Of a stretch of 16,289 bases of DNA, positions 7,624-14,427 are shown in pieces. How positions within the stretch are numbered: the first letter of the stretch is position 1; each line of letters starts with the position of its first letter. Origin of the DNA: an uncultured Clostridia bacterium (GTDB lineage Bacteria; Bacillota; Clostridia; Oscillospirales; Acutalibacteraceae); assembly GCA_946626015.1 (NCBI GenBank), contig CAMOTT010000028.1:1-16289 (forward strand), in the 5' to 3' direction. A model generated the notes under the pieces. That model did no database searches. It had not been told where the DNA came from and saw nothing but the letters and a program-made list of their open reading frames with translations. Position numbers and translations under genes: made by a program.

Positions 7624-8604
7624 ATGAAAAGTTTTACCGTTACAAAAAACGATGCGGGTCAGCGTCTGGATAAATTCATTTCAAAGGCGGTTCCAATGCT
7701 GCCCGGCGGCCTTATGTACAAATATATCCGCATAAAACGCATAAAGATCAACGGGGGAAGGGCGCAGATCTCCACCAGGCTTTCAGAGGGAGACAAGGTG
7801 GATATGTACATAAACGACGAGTTCTTTGAGAAAAAGTTTAACGACTATGATTTTATGAGAGCCTCAAAGGAGCTGACCGTCATTTACGAAGACGGCAATA
7901 TTATGATCCTCGATAAAAAGCAGGGGCTGCTTTCCCACCCGGATGAGGGTGAGTATAACGATACTCTGATAACGCGGGTAAAGCGGTATCTGTACGAAAA
8001 AGGGGAGTACGACCCGGAGGATGAGAACTCGTTTTCTCCCGCCCTTGTGAACAGGATAGACAGGAACACAAGGGGCATAGTCATAGCCGCAAAAACAGCG
8101 GAGGCGCTGCGTATCTTAAATGAAAAAATGAAGAAAAGAGAGCTGCACAAGCTCTATCTTTGCGTTGTACACGGGGTACCTGATAAGGGCAAAATACAGC
8201 CGGACGGCAGCTATCTTATGGAGGATTGGCTTGTCAAGAACGAACAAAAAAATATGGTAAAAATCTATAAAAAACAGGTTGAAAATTCCAAGGATATACG
8301 GACAAAATACAGGGTTCTGAAGGTGAATGAAAAGGACGGATTGAGCCTTGTGGAGGTGGAGCTGCTCACCGGCAGAACTCATCAGATAAGGGCGCATTTC
8401 GCTTACGTCGGCTGCCCCTTGTTGGGGGATGGAAAATACGGCTCCAATGAGCTGAACAAGAAAAAAGGCTACAAAAAACAGTGCCTTTGTTCCTACAAAT
8501 TGACCTTTGATTTCACGTCTGACGCGGGCGAACTGGAGTACCTCAACGGCAAAAGCTTTGCCATAGACGACGTTTGGTTTGAGCGGGAATTTGACCGCAT
8601 CTGA
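7624..8604 (+). CDS. RluA-family 23S rRNA-type pseudouridine synthase
   Basis: Converts uridine to pseudouridine in RNA; cytoplasmic; 326 residues. Residues 1-60 resemble an S4 RNA-binding domain (AGQRLDKFISKAV, then KINGG). The catalytic domain carries the motif II variant NRIDRNTRGIVIAAK, with catalytic Asp146, and LLTGRTHQIRAHFAYVGCPLLGDGKYG (247-273) near the C-terminus. The usual RluA motif is HRLDxxTSG; the substitutions keep the essential Asp. The frame stays open upstream to a TTG at 7576, but the family similarity begins at the ATG at 7624, which is chosen although its ribosome binding site is weak (GGACAG about 10 bases upstream). The target uridine (RluC-, RluD- or other type) cannot be read from the sequence. 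The flanking genes give no functional clue. Confidence 0.92.
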   Translation: MKSFTVTKNDAGQRLDKFISKAVPMLPGGLMYKYIRIKRIKINGGRAQISTRLSEGDKVDMYINDEFFEKKFNDYDFMRASKELTVIYEDGNIMILDKKQGLLSHPDEGEYNDTLITRVKRYLYEKGEYDPEDENSFSPALVNRIDRNTRGIVIAAKTAEALRILNEKMKKRELHKLYLCVVHGVPDKGKIQPDGSYLMEDWLVKNEQKNMVKIYKKQVENSKDIRTKYRVLKVNEKDGLSLVEVELLTGRTHQIRAHFAYVGCPLLGDGKYGSNELNKKKGYKKQCLCSYKLTFDFTSDAGELEYLNGKSFAIDDVWFEREFDRI

Positions 8605-8700
8605 TCGACTTTTCAAATGTTCCGGATTTTTGTCGCCTATACAGTATATACAAATTTTTTATATTATAAATATGCACAGTGTAAAAAATGGCGTTTTTGA

Positions 8701-8729
8701 TTGACTTTTAATTTATATTGTGATAAATT
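8701..8729 (+). promoter_or_regulatory. Promoter of the giant repeat protein gene
   Basis: TTGACT (8701-8706), one base from consensus, is followed after 17 bases by TAAATT (8724-8729). The surrounding bases are AT-rich. This predicts a leader of about 70 bases ending in a strong ribosome binding site. No convincing factor-independent terminator for the upstream rluA-family gene is seen in 8605-8700, so some read-through is possible. Confidence 0.55.
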
Positions 8730-8748
8730 AGATTTGTAATTTAGCGTG

Positions 8749-8774
8749 TTCAGTTGTGTGATTTTATAACTGAA
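8749..8774 (+). promoter_or_regulatory. Leader hairpin upstream of the giant gene
   Basis: TTCAGTT (8749-8755) and AACTGAA (8768-8774) can pair as a 7-base stem with a 12-base loop, inside the predicted 5' leader and about 20 bases before the ribosome binding site. It has no T-run, so it is not a terminator. It may affect mRNA stability or be a protein-binding site. The function is inferred only. Confidence 0.35.
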
Positions 8775-8795
8775 TGTGCTCAGAAAATTATAAAC

Positions 8796-8801
8796 GGAGG
8801 T
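8796..8801 (+). promoter_or_regulatory. Strong ribosome binding site
   Basis: GGAGGT, a near-perfect Shine-Dalgarno sequence, ends 7 bases before the ATG at 8809. It fixes the start of the giant exported protein at the signal peptide methionine. Confidence 0.85.
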
Positions 8802-8808
8802 AGAGTTT

Positions 8809-11800
8809 ATGAAAACAACCAAGCGAATACTCAGCTTGTTGCTGGCAACCATCATGGCCTTGTCGGTAACAACGGCGGCTTTTGTTTCCGTATCTGCGGC
8901 GGCGCCTTATGTGGCAAGAACGCGTGACGTTATGCCCAACCCCACGTTCACCGTTCCCGCTTACATCGAAACTTACGGAACAAACGAATACCTGCCCGGC
9001 TCGAAAGTGAAAGCCATTACGCAGGCCATCAAGTTCTATCTTGAGGGCGCCAGCAACATTTCAATTTCCTGCACCGGCACAGTGTCCCTGAGCCAAATGT
9101 ACAAAATGGCGCTTTATACTTACGTGGATATCCAGTCAGGTACGGCCACTGCCAACGAGTCAGTTGAATTTGTTGCGACTTACACGTACAACGGCAGATC
9201 ATACATTTCAAAGGCCTATTCGTGGGTCAAGCCCGCCACCAACAACGGCGGTGTGTATATGAACTGGTTCGAGAAGAAGGCTGTTCAGGCAACCGCTATC
9301 GGCAGGATCTTTACCTGGGCTTCACCAACTATCGGCAGCTTTGAGGGCTATGTTCCCTCGCTTGAAACCGAGGGTTCAGGTTCCGGTTATCTGAATGTTT
9401 CCGGCGGCGATGATTTCAACTACGATAACAGCTCCGCGGTCGGTCAGTATATGTGGTATCACAGAGACGACCCCAAAGTAGGTACAGCAGGCTCAAACAG
9501 CAATACGCTTGACAGCAAGTATGCTCCCACAGCTACTTATTACGCTGACGTCAGCATGTACCAGAACCTTTCCCAGACTCCTCTTGTGGTCAACATAAAG
9601 CACATAAGCGGAACCCTTGACAGCAGTCACTGGTCATATGCAAGGGGTCTTTCGGTCAAGTCCGCGACCCTTAACGGCGCAACCACCACCGAGTACTCCA
9701 TCGCAGGTTACTCTGACTTTGAGATGACAGACAACGATACAGTCTATTCTTACGGCTTCAGCGGTGTTCTGCCCACGGCGGGTTCCACCCTTGTGATGAA
9801 CGTTGAGGCGAAGTATAAGATCGAGTGTAAGGGTGGTGTGTTGGGTACAGCTTCATGTACAAATACCGTTCCCCTCAAGGTCAAGGTCATAACCTTCGAC
9901 AAATCCGCTCTCAGAAACCTTATCAACTCCGAAAAGGCTGAGAACAGACAGCAGGCTCACTACTCAAACGCTGCCTGGCAGATTTATTCCTCCGCGTTTT
10001 CAAATGCTTACGCGATCCTGGGCAAGCCCAACGCCACGCAGACCGAGATCAACAACGCGAAGACGGCTCTCGAAAGCGCAATTTCAACCGCTCAGAGCAG
10101 TGTCCTTTCCGCAAACTACAACAATGTTGATACAGCTATAAACAGGATCCCTGCTGATTTCACACAGCATCCCGAGTATTACACCACAGCGTCACGCACG
10201 GCTCTCCAGAACGCTCTTGACGACGTCAACTACGACCGCGCGCTGAACGTTTTCTATCAGTCCGTTGTCAACGAGATGGCAACAAACCTTTTAAACGCTG
10301 TCAATGCCCTTGAGTACAACAGCTACAACGTGACCTTCAACACCATGGGCGGTTCAGCTCAGGCGGCTATCAGGCAGGTCTACAAATCCAGCGTCCCGGA
10401 GCCCGAGACAACCACTGCAAGAGGCGGCTACGTGTTCGCAGGCTGGTATTACGACCAGGAGTGCACCAACATCGTTGTATGGCCCATCACAATGCCCTAT
10501 AACGGAATTACCCTTTACGCCTGCTGGGAAGAGGACCGCACCACCATCGAGTTCAACACCAACGGCGGTTCATCAATTGATTCCGCGAGCGTGCTGGTTG
10601 GCGGAACATACGGCGGCCCCTCCGAAGAGCCCCAAAAGAAGGGCTACAATTTTGCAGGCTGGTACTATGACGCGGCTTTCAACAACGAAGTTCAGTTCCC
10701 GATAGTTGGTATCCCCATGGGCGGTTACACACTTTACGCAAAGTGGGAGCCCGCTATCTATTACATTACATTTATATCAAACGGCGGTTCCAACGTGGAC
10801 GCTATCGCTGCCGCTTACAACTCTTCGGTTGCTAAACCTGCTGATCCCGTTTGCACAGGCAAGAACTTTGTGGCGTGGTATTCCAATGCCACCCTTACAA
10901 AGAAAGTAACCTGGCCCATGACCATGCCGGCGGAGAACGTTGTTCTTTACGCTAAATGGACCACGGACAACTTCAGGATCATCTTCGACAGCAACGGCGG
11001 TTCAGAGGTTCCCGAGGCCACCTACGCTGTAGGCGAGAATATCTCAGCTCCTGCGGATCCCGTAAGAGCCGGCTACAACTTCCTTTACTGGAGCTACGCA
11101 GGCGTTCAGTTCCAGTTCACCACAATGCCTCCCATGAACATCACCCTTAAGGCGGAGTGGGAAGCGAACACCTACACGATCTACTTTGATACCTTGGGCG
11201 GTTCTCTTGTTGCTCCCATAACTCAGCCCTGCGGCACTGTTGTGGCTGCTCCCGAGGATCCGGTGCTTGAGGGTTACCTCTTCAGAGGCTGGCTGCTCAA
11301 CGGCGAGCCCTACACCTTCACCACAATGCCCCCCTACGGCGCAAACCTTGTGGCGAAGTGGATCGAGATCCCCGATATTGCAAACATAAGAGTCAGGACC
11401 GACCTTCCCGAGGGCACAACTGTCCTTGAACAGGGCGATGTGTTCAACGTAACCGTCAGCCTGAAAACAAACTTCTACAACGGCTCTTCCTCATTCATAA
11501 TTTTCTACGACAGAAGATACTTCTCCCTTGCTAAGAACGGCGCTCCCTTTACCACCGCGTTGACAAGTACCGGCATCGGCTCCATTCTGACTCACGTTGA
11601 CAATCTCAACGGCGAGCCCGGCTGGAACTTCTACCAGACAGGTAAAGAAACCGGTATGGCCAACAGGCTGCAGGTTGCGTACTTACCGCCCGCATGGCAC
11701 AGCGGCAGTACGATCTTCCCTGAGTATTCAAACTATGATTTCATTCAGGTACAGTATGCGGCTTCAGCGAGTTCCCCTTCAGTGGGCGCTATAATAACAG

Positions 11801-14328
11801 TTGATCCCGAGCAGGATGTTTTCAGCTTCCAGATGATGGTCAAGGAGGACGCTGAGCTTACAGGCTCCGGCGAGTACGCCAACATCGTAATGCCCTATGA
11901 GGCTATCAAGGGTATCGACGGAACACCGGCAAGTAACAACAACAAGGTTTACGTCAGCAACTATACAGGCAACGTCTACTCATCTCCCAAGTCAAACAGA
12001 GAGCTTGAGTACGAGATCGACGGCAACCTTAACTTCACCATTGTTGAAAGAGCAATCAGACCCACACACACCATTACCTTCAACTCCAACGGCGGTTCCG
12101 CTGTTGATCCCATCGTGGCTGAGGAGACCAGACCTGTTCAGGCTCCCACCGCACCCAGCTGGGCATACCACACCTTCGACGGCTGGTATCTCAATGGCGA
12201 GCTCGTACAATGGCCCCTGACCATGCCTGAGAACGATATCACCCTTGAGGCTCACTGGATCGCTCAGACTGCTCATTACACAGTCAAGCACTACAAGCAG
12301 AACGCCACCGGCATAGGCTACAGCCTTGCTGAGAGTGAAGATATTGAAGACGTTATCGGCAAAGAGGTCACGGCGCAGCCCAAGACATATACGGGCTTCA
12401 CTTTCTTCGCTGATAACAGTGAGACCACCGGCAACGTCCTTCCGGACGGCTCTCTGGTACTCAATATGCGTTACAGCAGAAACGTCAGCACCCTGACCTT
12501 CAATACAGTCGGCGGATCAGATGTAGCGCCCATCACTCAGCGTTACGCAACTGAGGTCACTCCTCCCGTGGCGCCCACAAAGACGGGCTTCACCTTCAAA
12601 GGATGGTCTCCCGCATTGCCCGAAACGATGCCCGCGGAGGATATGAACTTAACAGCTGTCTGGGAAGCAAACCTTTACAGAATTACCTTCATCCTCAACG
12701 GTGAATCGATCTCCAGCAAGGAGTATGCTTACGGCGACACCATCGTTGTTCCTCAGGTCGAAGTTCCTGAGGGCAAGGTGTTCAGCGGCTGGTCACCGGC
12801 AGTTCCTCAGACGGTGCCTGCAACGGATATGATCTTTACAGCGTCTATAGATGAAGGCGGCTTCTCCGTAATATTCATCCTTGACGGTGTTCAGATCTCC
12901 TCCGGCAAGGTACAGGAGGGCGCACCCATCACTATCCCCGAATACGTTGTTCCCGCCGGCTACAAGTTCAACGGCTGGTCACCGGCAGTTCCTGCAAATA
13001 TGCCTACGCCCGGTTCGGATCTTACCTTCACCGGCACCACCTCCAAGAAGAGGAACACCCTTGTATTCTACCTTGACAGCGGTAACGGATACGAAGAGTA
13101 CGACAGAGTGACCAAGCTCTATGGCGCTACATACGATATTCCCGAACCCTATGTACCGGACGGCTGGTCATTCAGCGGCTGGGATCCGGCGCCCACAGGC
13201 GTTGTTCCTGCGGACAGCACAGATTACTACGGCAGCCTGGTACCCGCCGAGTACACCTACAACTTCTACATCAATAACGAGCTTGTAAAGACTATCAAGG
13301 GCGCTATCGGTACGGCAGTCACTGCTCCCGAGATCCCCACACAGGGTTACACCTTCAGCGGCTGGTCACCTGCGGTTCCCACCTCAATAGGCGGATCCAA
13401 TCAGGATTTCTACGGAACACTTACGGTAAATCAGTACACTATCTACTTCTATGTTGACAGCGTACTTCGTTCCGATCTGACCATAACTCAGGATTTCGGT
13501 ACCCCCATAGTTGCTCCTACGGTAAGTAAGCAGAATTACACCTTCAGCGGCTGGTCACCGGCGCTTCCCGAAACAATGCCTGCAAACAACCTTTCGGTTT
13601 ACGGTACTCTTACCCCCGCGACGGGTATTGTTGAGTTCAATGCAAACGGCGCCTCCGGCGTTGTTCCCACAAGCATTTCCGGCATTATCGGCGAAGCTAT
13701 CACTCTTCCCGGTCAGGGCTCACTCAGGATGACCAACCACAGATTCCTTGGCTGGAATACCGATAAGGATGCCAAGAAGGCGTTGGAGAGCTACACAATT
13801 TCAGAGGCTTCAGCAGTGCTGTACGCTATCTGGAGAGACACATCACAGGATGTTGTCGAGCTTGTTCCCGAGAACGAGGATATCTTCATCGATGCAAAGA
13901 GATCCTACATCTACGGTATCTCCACCGGCACATCATTAACAAACCTTAACGGAATGTTCTCAGTTACCAGCGACGGTTACTTCACCGTTGAGGCAGTTGG
14001 CAGAACGGCAGGCACAGGCACGATCATCTCCGTCTATGATATGGATGATAACTTTGTCCAGAGCTACACCCTGGTCATCTTCGGTGACCTTGACGGAAAC
14101 GGCAGAGTGACCGGCAACGACGTTGCCATAGCCAATCAGGCTCTTTCCGAGGGCTTCTCAGATTACGGCGATGACGCGGCTTTGATGGAATTTGCCGCCA
14201 ACGTTGTTGTACTTAGCTCACGTGACAGGTTCAACGCTAATGACGTTGCCGCTCTGTGGCAGACCATTACCGACGGTTCTGTAAGCCAGATCGAGCTTGC
14301 TCAGATTTACGAGTACTACGAGTGGTAA
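8809..14328 (+). CDS. Giant secreted InlB-repeat protein with C-terminal dockerin-like module
   Basis: An 1839-residue exported protein whose overall function is not recognised. Order: signal peptide 1 to about 31 (KTTKR, a hydrophobic core, then VSAAA cleavage site); an unrecognised, probably beta-rich region of about 33-360; two helical FIVAR-like stretches (about 364-430 and 436-500); five InlB/Listeria-Bacteroides-type repeats (506-851; hallmark FNTNGGS, GWYYD, TMP, LYAKW); a cohesin-like beta domain (about 857-1080; QGDVFNVTVSL, FIIFYDRRYF); a sixth repeat (1086-1150); a MucBP-like segment (1155-1223); seven further repeats (1226-1675), most of them a GWSPAVP subtype; a pre-dockerin beta domain (about 1684-1756); and a dockerin-like module (1757-1825). 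There is no LPXTG and no C-terminal membrane helix. Codon choice is visibly biased (AAC, TTC, TAC, GGC), unlike its neighbours, which suggests strong expression. Likely roles are adhesin, stalk or cell-surface complex component; an enzyme is unlikely because no catalytic domain is seen. Confidence 0.95.
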   Translation: MKTTKRILSLLLATIMALSVTTAAFVSVSAAAPYVARTRDVMPNPTFTVPAYIETYGTNEYLPGSKVKAITQAIKFYLEGASNISISCTGTVSLSQMYKMALYTYVDIQSGTATANESVEFVATYTYNGRSYISKAYSWVKPATNNGGVYMNWFEKKAVQATAIGRIFTWASPTIGSFEGYVPSLETEGSGSGYLNVSGGDDFNYDNSSAVGQYMWYHRDDPKVGTAGSNSNTLDSKYAPTATYYADVSMYQNLSQTPLVVNIKHISGTLDSSHWSYARGLSVKSATLNGATTTEYSIAGYSDFEMTDNDTVYSYGFSGVLPTAGSTLVMNVEAKYKIECKGGVLGTASCTNTVPLKVKVITFDKSALRNLINSEKAENRQQAHYSNAAWQIYSSAFSNAYAILGKPNATQTEINNAKTALESAISTAQSSVLSANYNNVDTAINRIPADFTQHPEYYTTASRTALQNALDDVNYDRALNVFYQSVVNEMATNLLNAVNALEYNSYNVTFNTMGGSAQAAIRQVYKSSVPEPETTTARGGYVFAGWYYDQECTNIVVWPITMPYNGITLYACWEEDRTTIEFNTNGGSSIDSASVLVGGTYGGPSEEPQKKGYNFAGWYYDAAFNNEVQFPIVGIPMGGYTLYAKWEPAIYYITFISNGGSNVDAIAAAYNSSVAKPADPVCTGKNFVAWYSNATLTKKVTWPMTMPAENVVLYAKWTTDNFRIIFDSNGGSEVPEATYAVGENISAPADPVRAGYNFLYWSYAGVQFQFTTMPPMNITLKAEWEANTYTIYFDTLGGSLVAPITQPCGTVVAAPEDPVLEGYLFRGWLLNGEPYTFTTMPPYGANLVAKWIEIPDIANIRVRTDLPEGTTVLEQGDVFNVTVSLKTNFYNGSSSFIIFYDRRYFSLAKNGAPFTTALTSTGIGSILTHVDNLNGEPGWNFYQTGKETGMANRLQVAYLPPAWHSGSTIFPEYSNYDFIQVQYAASASSPSVGAIITVDPEQDVFSFQMMVKEDAELTGSGEYANIVMPYEAIKGIDGTPASNNNKVYVSNYTGNVYSSPKSNRELEYEIDGNLNFTIVERAIRPTHTITFNSNGGSAVDPIVAEETRPVQAPTAPSWAYHTFDGWYLNGELVQWPLTMPENDITLEAHWIAQTAHYTVKHYKQNATGIGYSLAESEDIEDVIGKEVTAQPKTYTGFTFFADNSETTGNVLPDGSLVLNMRYSRNVSTLTFNTVGGSDVAPITQRYATEVTPPVAPTKTGFTFKGWSPALPETMPAEDMNLTAVWEANLYRITFILNGESISSKEYAYGDTIVVPQVEVPEGKVFSGWSPAVPQTVPATDMIFTASIDEGGFSVIFILDGVQISSGKVQEGAPITIPEYVVPAGYKFNGWSPAVPANMPTPGSDLTFTGTTSKKRNTLVFYLDSGNGYEEYDRVTKLYGATYDIPEPYVPDGWSFSGWDPAPTGVVPADSTDYYGSLVPAEYTYNFYINNELVKTIKGAIGTAVTAPEIPTQGYTFSGWSPAVPTSIGGSNQDFYGTLTVNQYTIYFYVDSVLRSDLTITQDFGTPIVAPTVSKQNYTFSGWSPALPETMPANNLSVYGTLTPATGIVEFNANGASGVVPTSISGIIGEAITLPGQGSLRMTNHRFLGWNTDKDAKKALESYTISEASAVLYAIWRDTSQDVVELVPENEDIFIDAKRSYIYGISTGTSLTNLNGMFSVTSDGYFTVEAVGRTAGTGTIISVYDMDDNFVQSYTLVIFGDLDGNGRVTGNDVAIANQALSEGFSDYGDDAALMEFAANVVVLSSRDRFNANDVAALWQTITDGSVSQIELAQIYEYYEW
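10324..11361 (+). repeat. Block of five InlB-type (Flg_new-like) repeats, long subtype
   Basis: These encode residues 506-573, 577-646, 650-717, 720-784 and 788-851 of the giant protein. Each begins with a beta strand leading to N/D-x-x-GGS, then a GYxFxGWY-like core, TMP (altered in repeat 2), and ends in LYAKW or similar. The unit length is 64-72 residues. These repeats form small beta-grasp modules in Listeria InlB and are common in Gram-positive surface proteins as spacers or ligand-binding units. Confidence 0.88.
11377..12048 (+). other. Cohesin-like beta domain within the giant protein
   Basis: Residues about 857-1080. An opening with TVLEQGDVFNVTVSL, a FIIFYDRRYF strand, a later VFSFQMMVKED strand and a closing NFTIVE resemble the strand pattern of cohesin or carbohydrate-binding beta-sandwich domains. 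It interrupts the repeat array. The family cannot be assigned with certainty from sequence alone; a carbohydrate-binding module is the main alternative. Confidence 0.4.
12064..12258 (+). repeat. Isolated InlB-type repeat (sixth)
   Basis: Residues 1086-1150, with FNSNGGSAVDPI, FDGWYLNGE, LTMP and LEAHW. It belongs to the long subtype of the first block but is separated from it by the cohesin-like domain. Confidence 0.85.
12271..12477 (+). other. MucBP-like segment within the giant protein
   Basis: Residues about 1155-1223. The pattern HYTVKHYKQN, then EDIEDVIGKEVTAQPKTYTGF and a closing LVLNMRYSRN is like MucBP-type domains, which often accompany InlB repeats in mucus- or surface-binding proteins. 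Assignment is from motif likeness only. Confidence 0.5.
12484..13833 (+). repeat. Block of seven InlB-type repeats, mostly GWSPAVP subtype
   Basis: These encode residues 1226-1285, 1288-1348, 1350-1413, 1416-1480, 1481-1541, 1542-1604 and 1605-1675. Six share the core FxGWSPAxP (FSGWDPAPT in the fourth); the last has FLGWNTDKD. The cores start at nucleotides 12595, 12781, 12967, 13171, 13354 and 13543, spaced 186, 186, 204, 183 and 189 bases. The later copies end in YGTL or YGSL rather than LYAKW. DNA identity between some cores is high, indicating fairly recent copying. Confidence 0.85.
14077..14283 (+). other. Dockerin-like module at the C-terminus of the giant protein
   Basis: Residues about 1757-1825. 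The first calcium loop is well formed (GDLDGNGRVTGND: Asp1760, Asp1762, Asn1764, Asp1771). The second half ends in NANDVAALWQ as expected, but the loop reads VLSSRDRFNAND, so the ligand positions 1, 3 and 5 are Val, Ser and Arg. The preceding domain (YIYGISTGTSL ... SYTLVIFGD) is the type often found just before dockerins in Clostridia. Confidence 0.75.
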
Positions 14329-14338
14329 AATAATTTAA

Positions 14339-14368
14339 GGCATTGCGCAGGGGAGCCTGCGCAATGCC
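14339..14368. other. Perfect 13-bp hairpin after the giant gene
   Basis: GGCATTGCGCAGG (14339-14351) pairs perfectly with the complement at 14356-14368 around a GGAG loop, 11 bases after the giant gene's stop. On the plus strand it is followed by AAACATAAG with no T-run; on the minus strand it is followed by an interrupted T-rich stretch. It may protect the mRNA 3' end, or back up the adjacent terminator for minus-strand transcripts. Confidence 0.7.
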
Positions 14369-14389
14369 AAACATAAGAACAGTCAATAA

Positions 14390-14414
14390 AAAGACCCGCC
14401 TTTGGCGGGTCTTT
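14390..14414. terminator. Bidirectional intrinsic terminator
   Basis: AAAGACCCGCC (14390-14400) and GGCGGGTCTTT (14404-14414) form an 11-base stem with a TTT loop. The plus-strand 3' side is TCTTTCTTT and the minus-strand 3' side is TCTTTTTATT, so it can end both the giant gene and the convergent trkH-trkA operon, whose stop codon is 14 bases away. Confidence 0.9.
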
Positions 14415-14427
14415 CTTTAACCGGGCG

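Noticed and set aside
8605..8700. Intrinsic terminator for the rluA-family gene
   Set aside because: Only AT-only pairings and a distant 4-base CGCC/GGCG match were found; none forms a stable hairpin with a T-run.
8664..8855. Minus-strand open frame of 63 codons upstream of the giant gene
   Set aside because: It covers an AT-rich promoter and leader region and runs into the signal peptide coding sequence; the translation is low complexity and has no good start signal.
12595..13569. Regularly spaced similar DNA segments that might suggest a CRISPR array
   Set aside because: The spacing is in frame (183-204 bases) and the segments encode the conserved GWSPAVP core of protein repeats inside one long gene; there are no unique spacers of CRISPR length and no cas genes.
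14200..14328. Sortase or membrane anchor at the C-terminus of the giant protein
   Set aside because: No LPXTG-like motif, hydrophobic helix or basic tail; the chain ends EYYEW just after the dockerin-like module.
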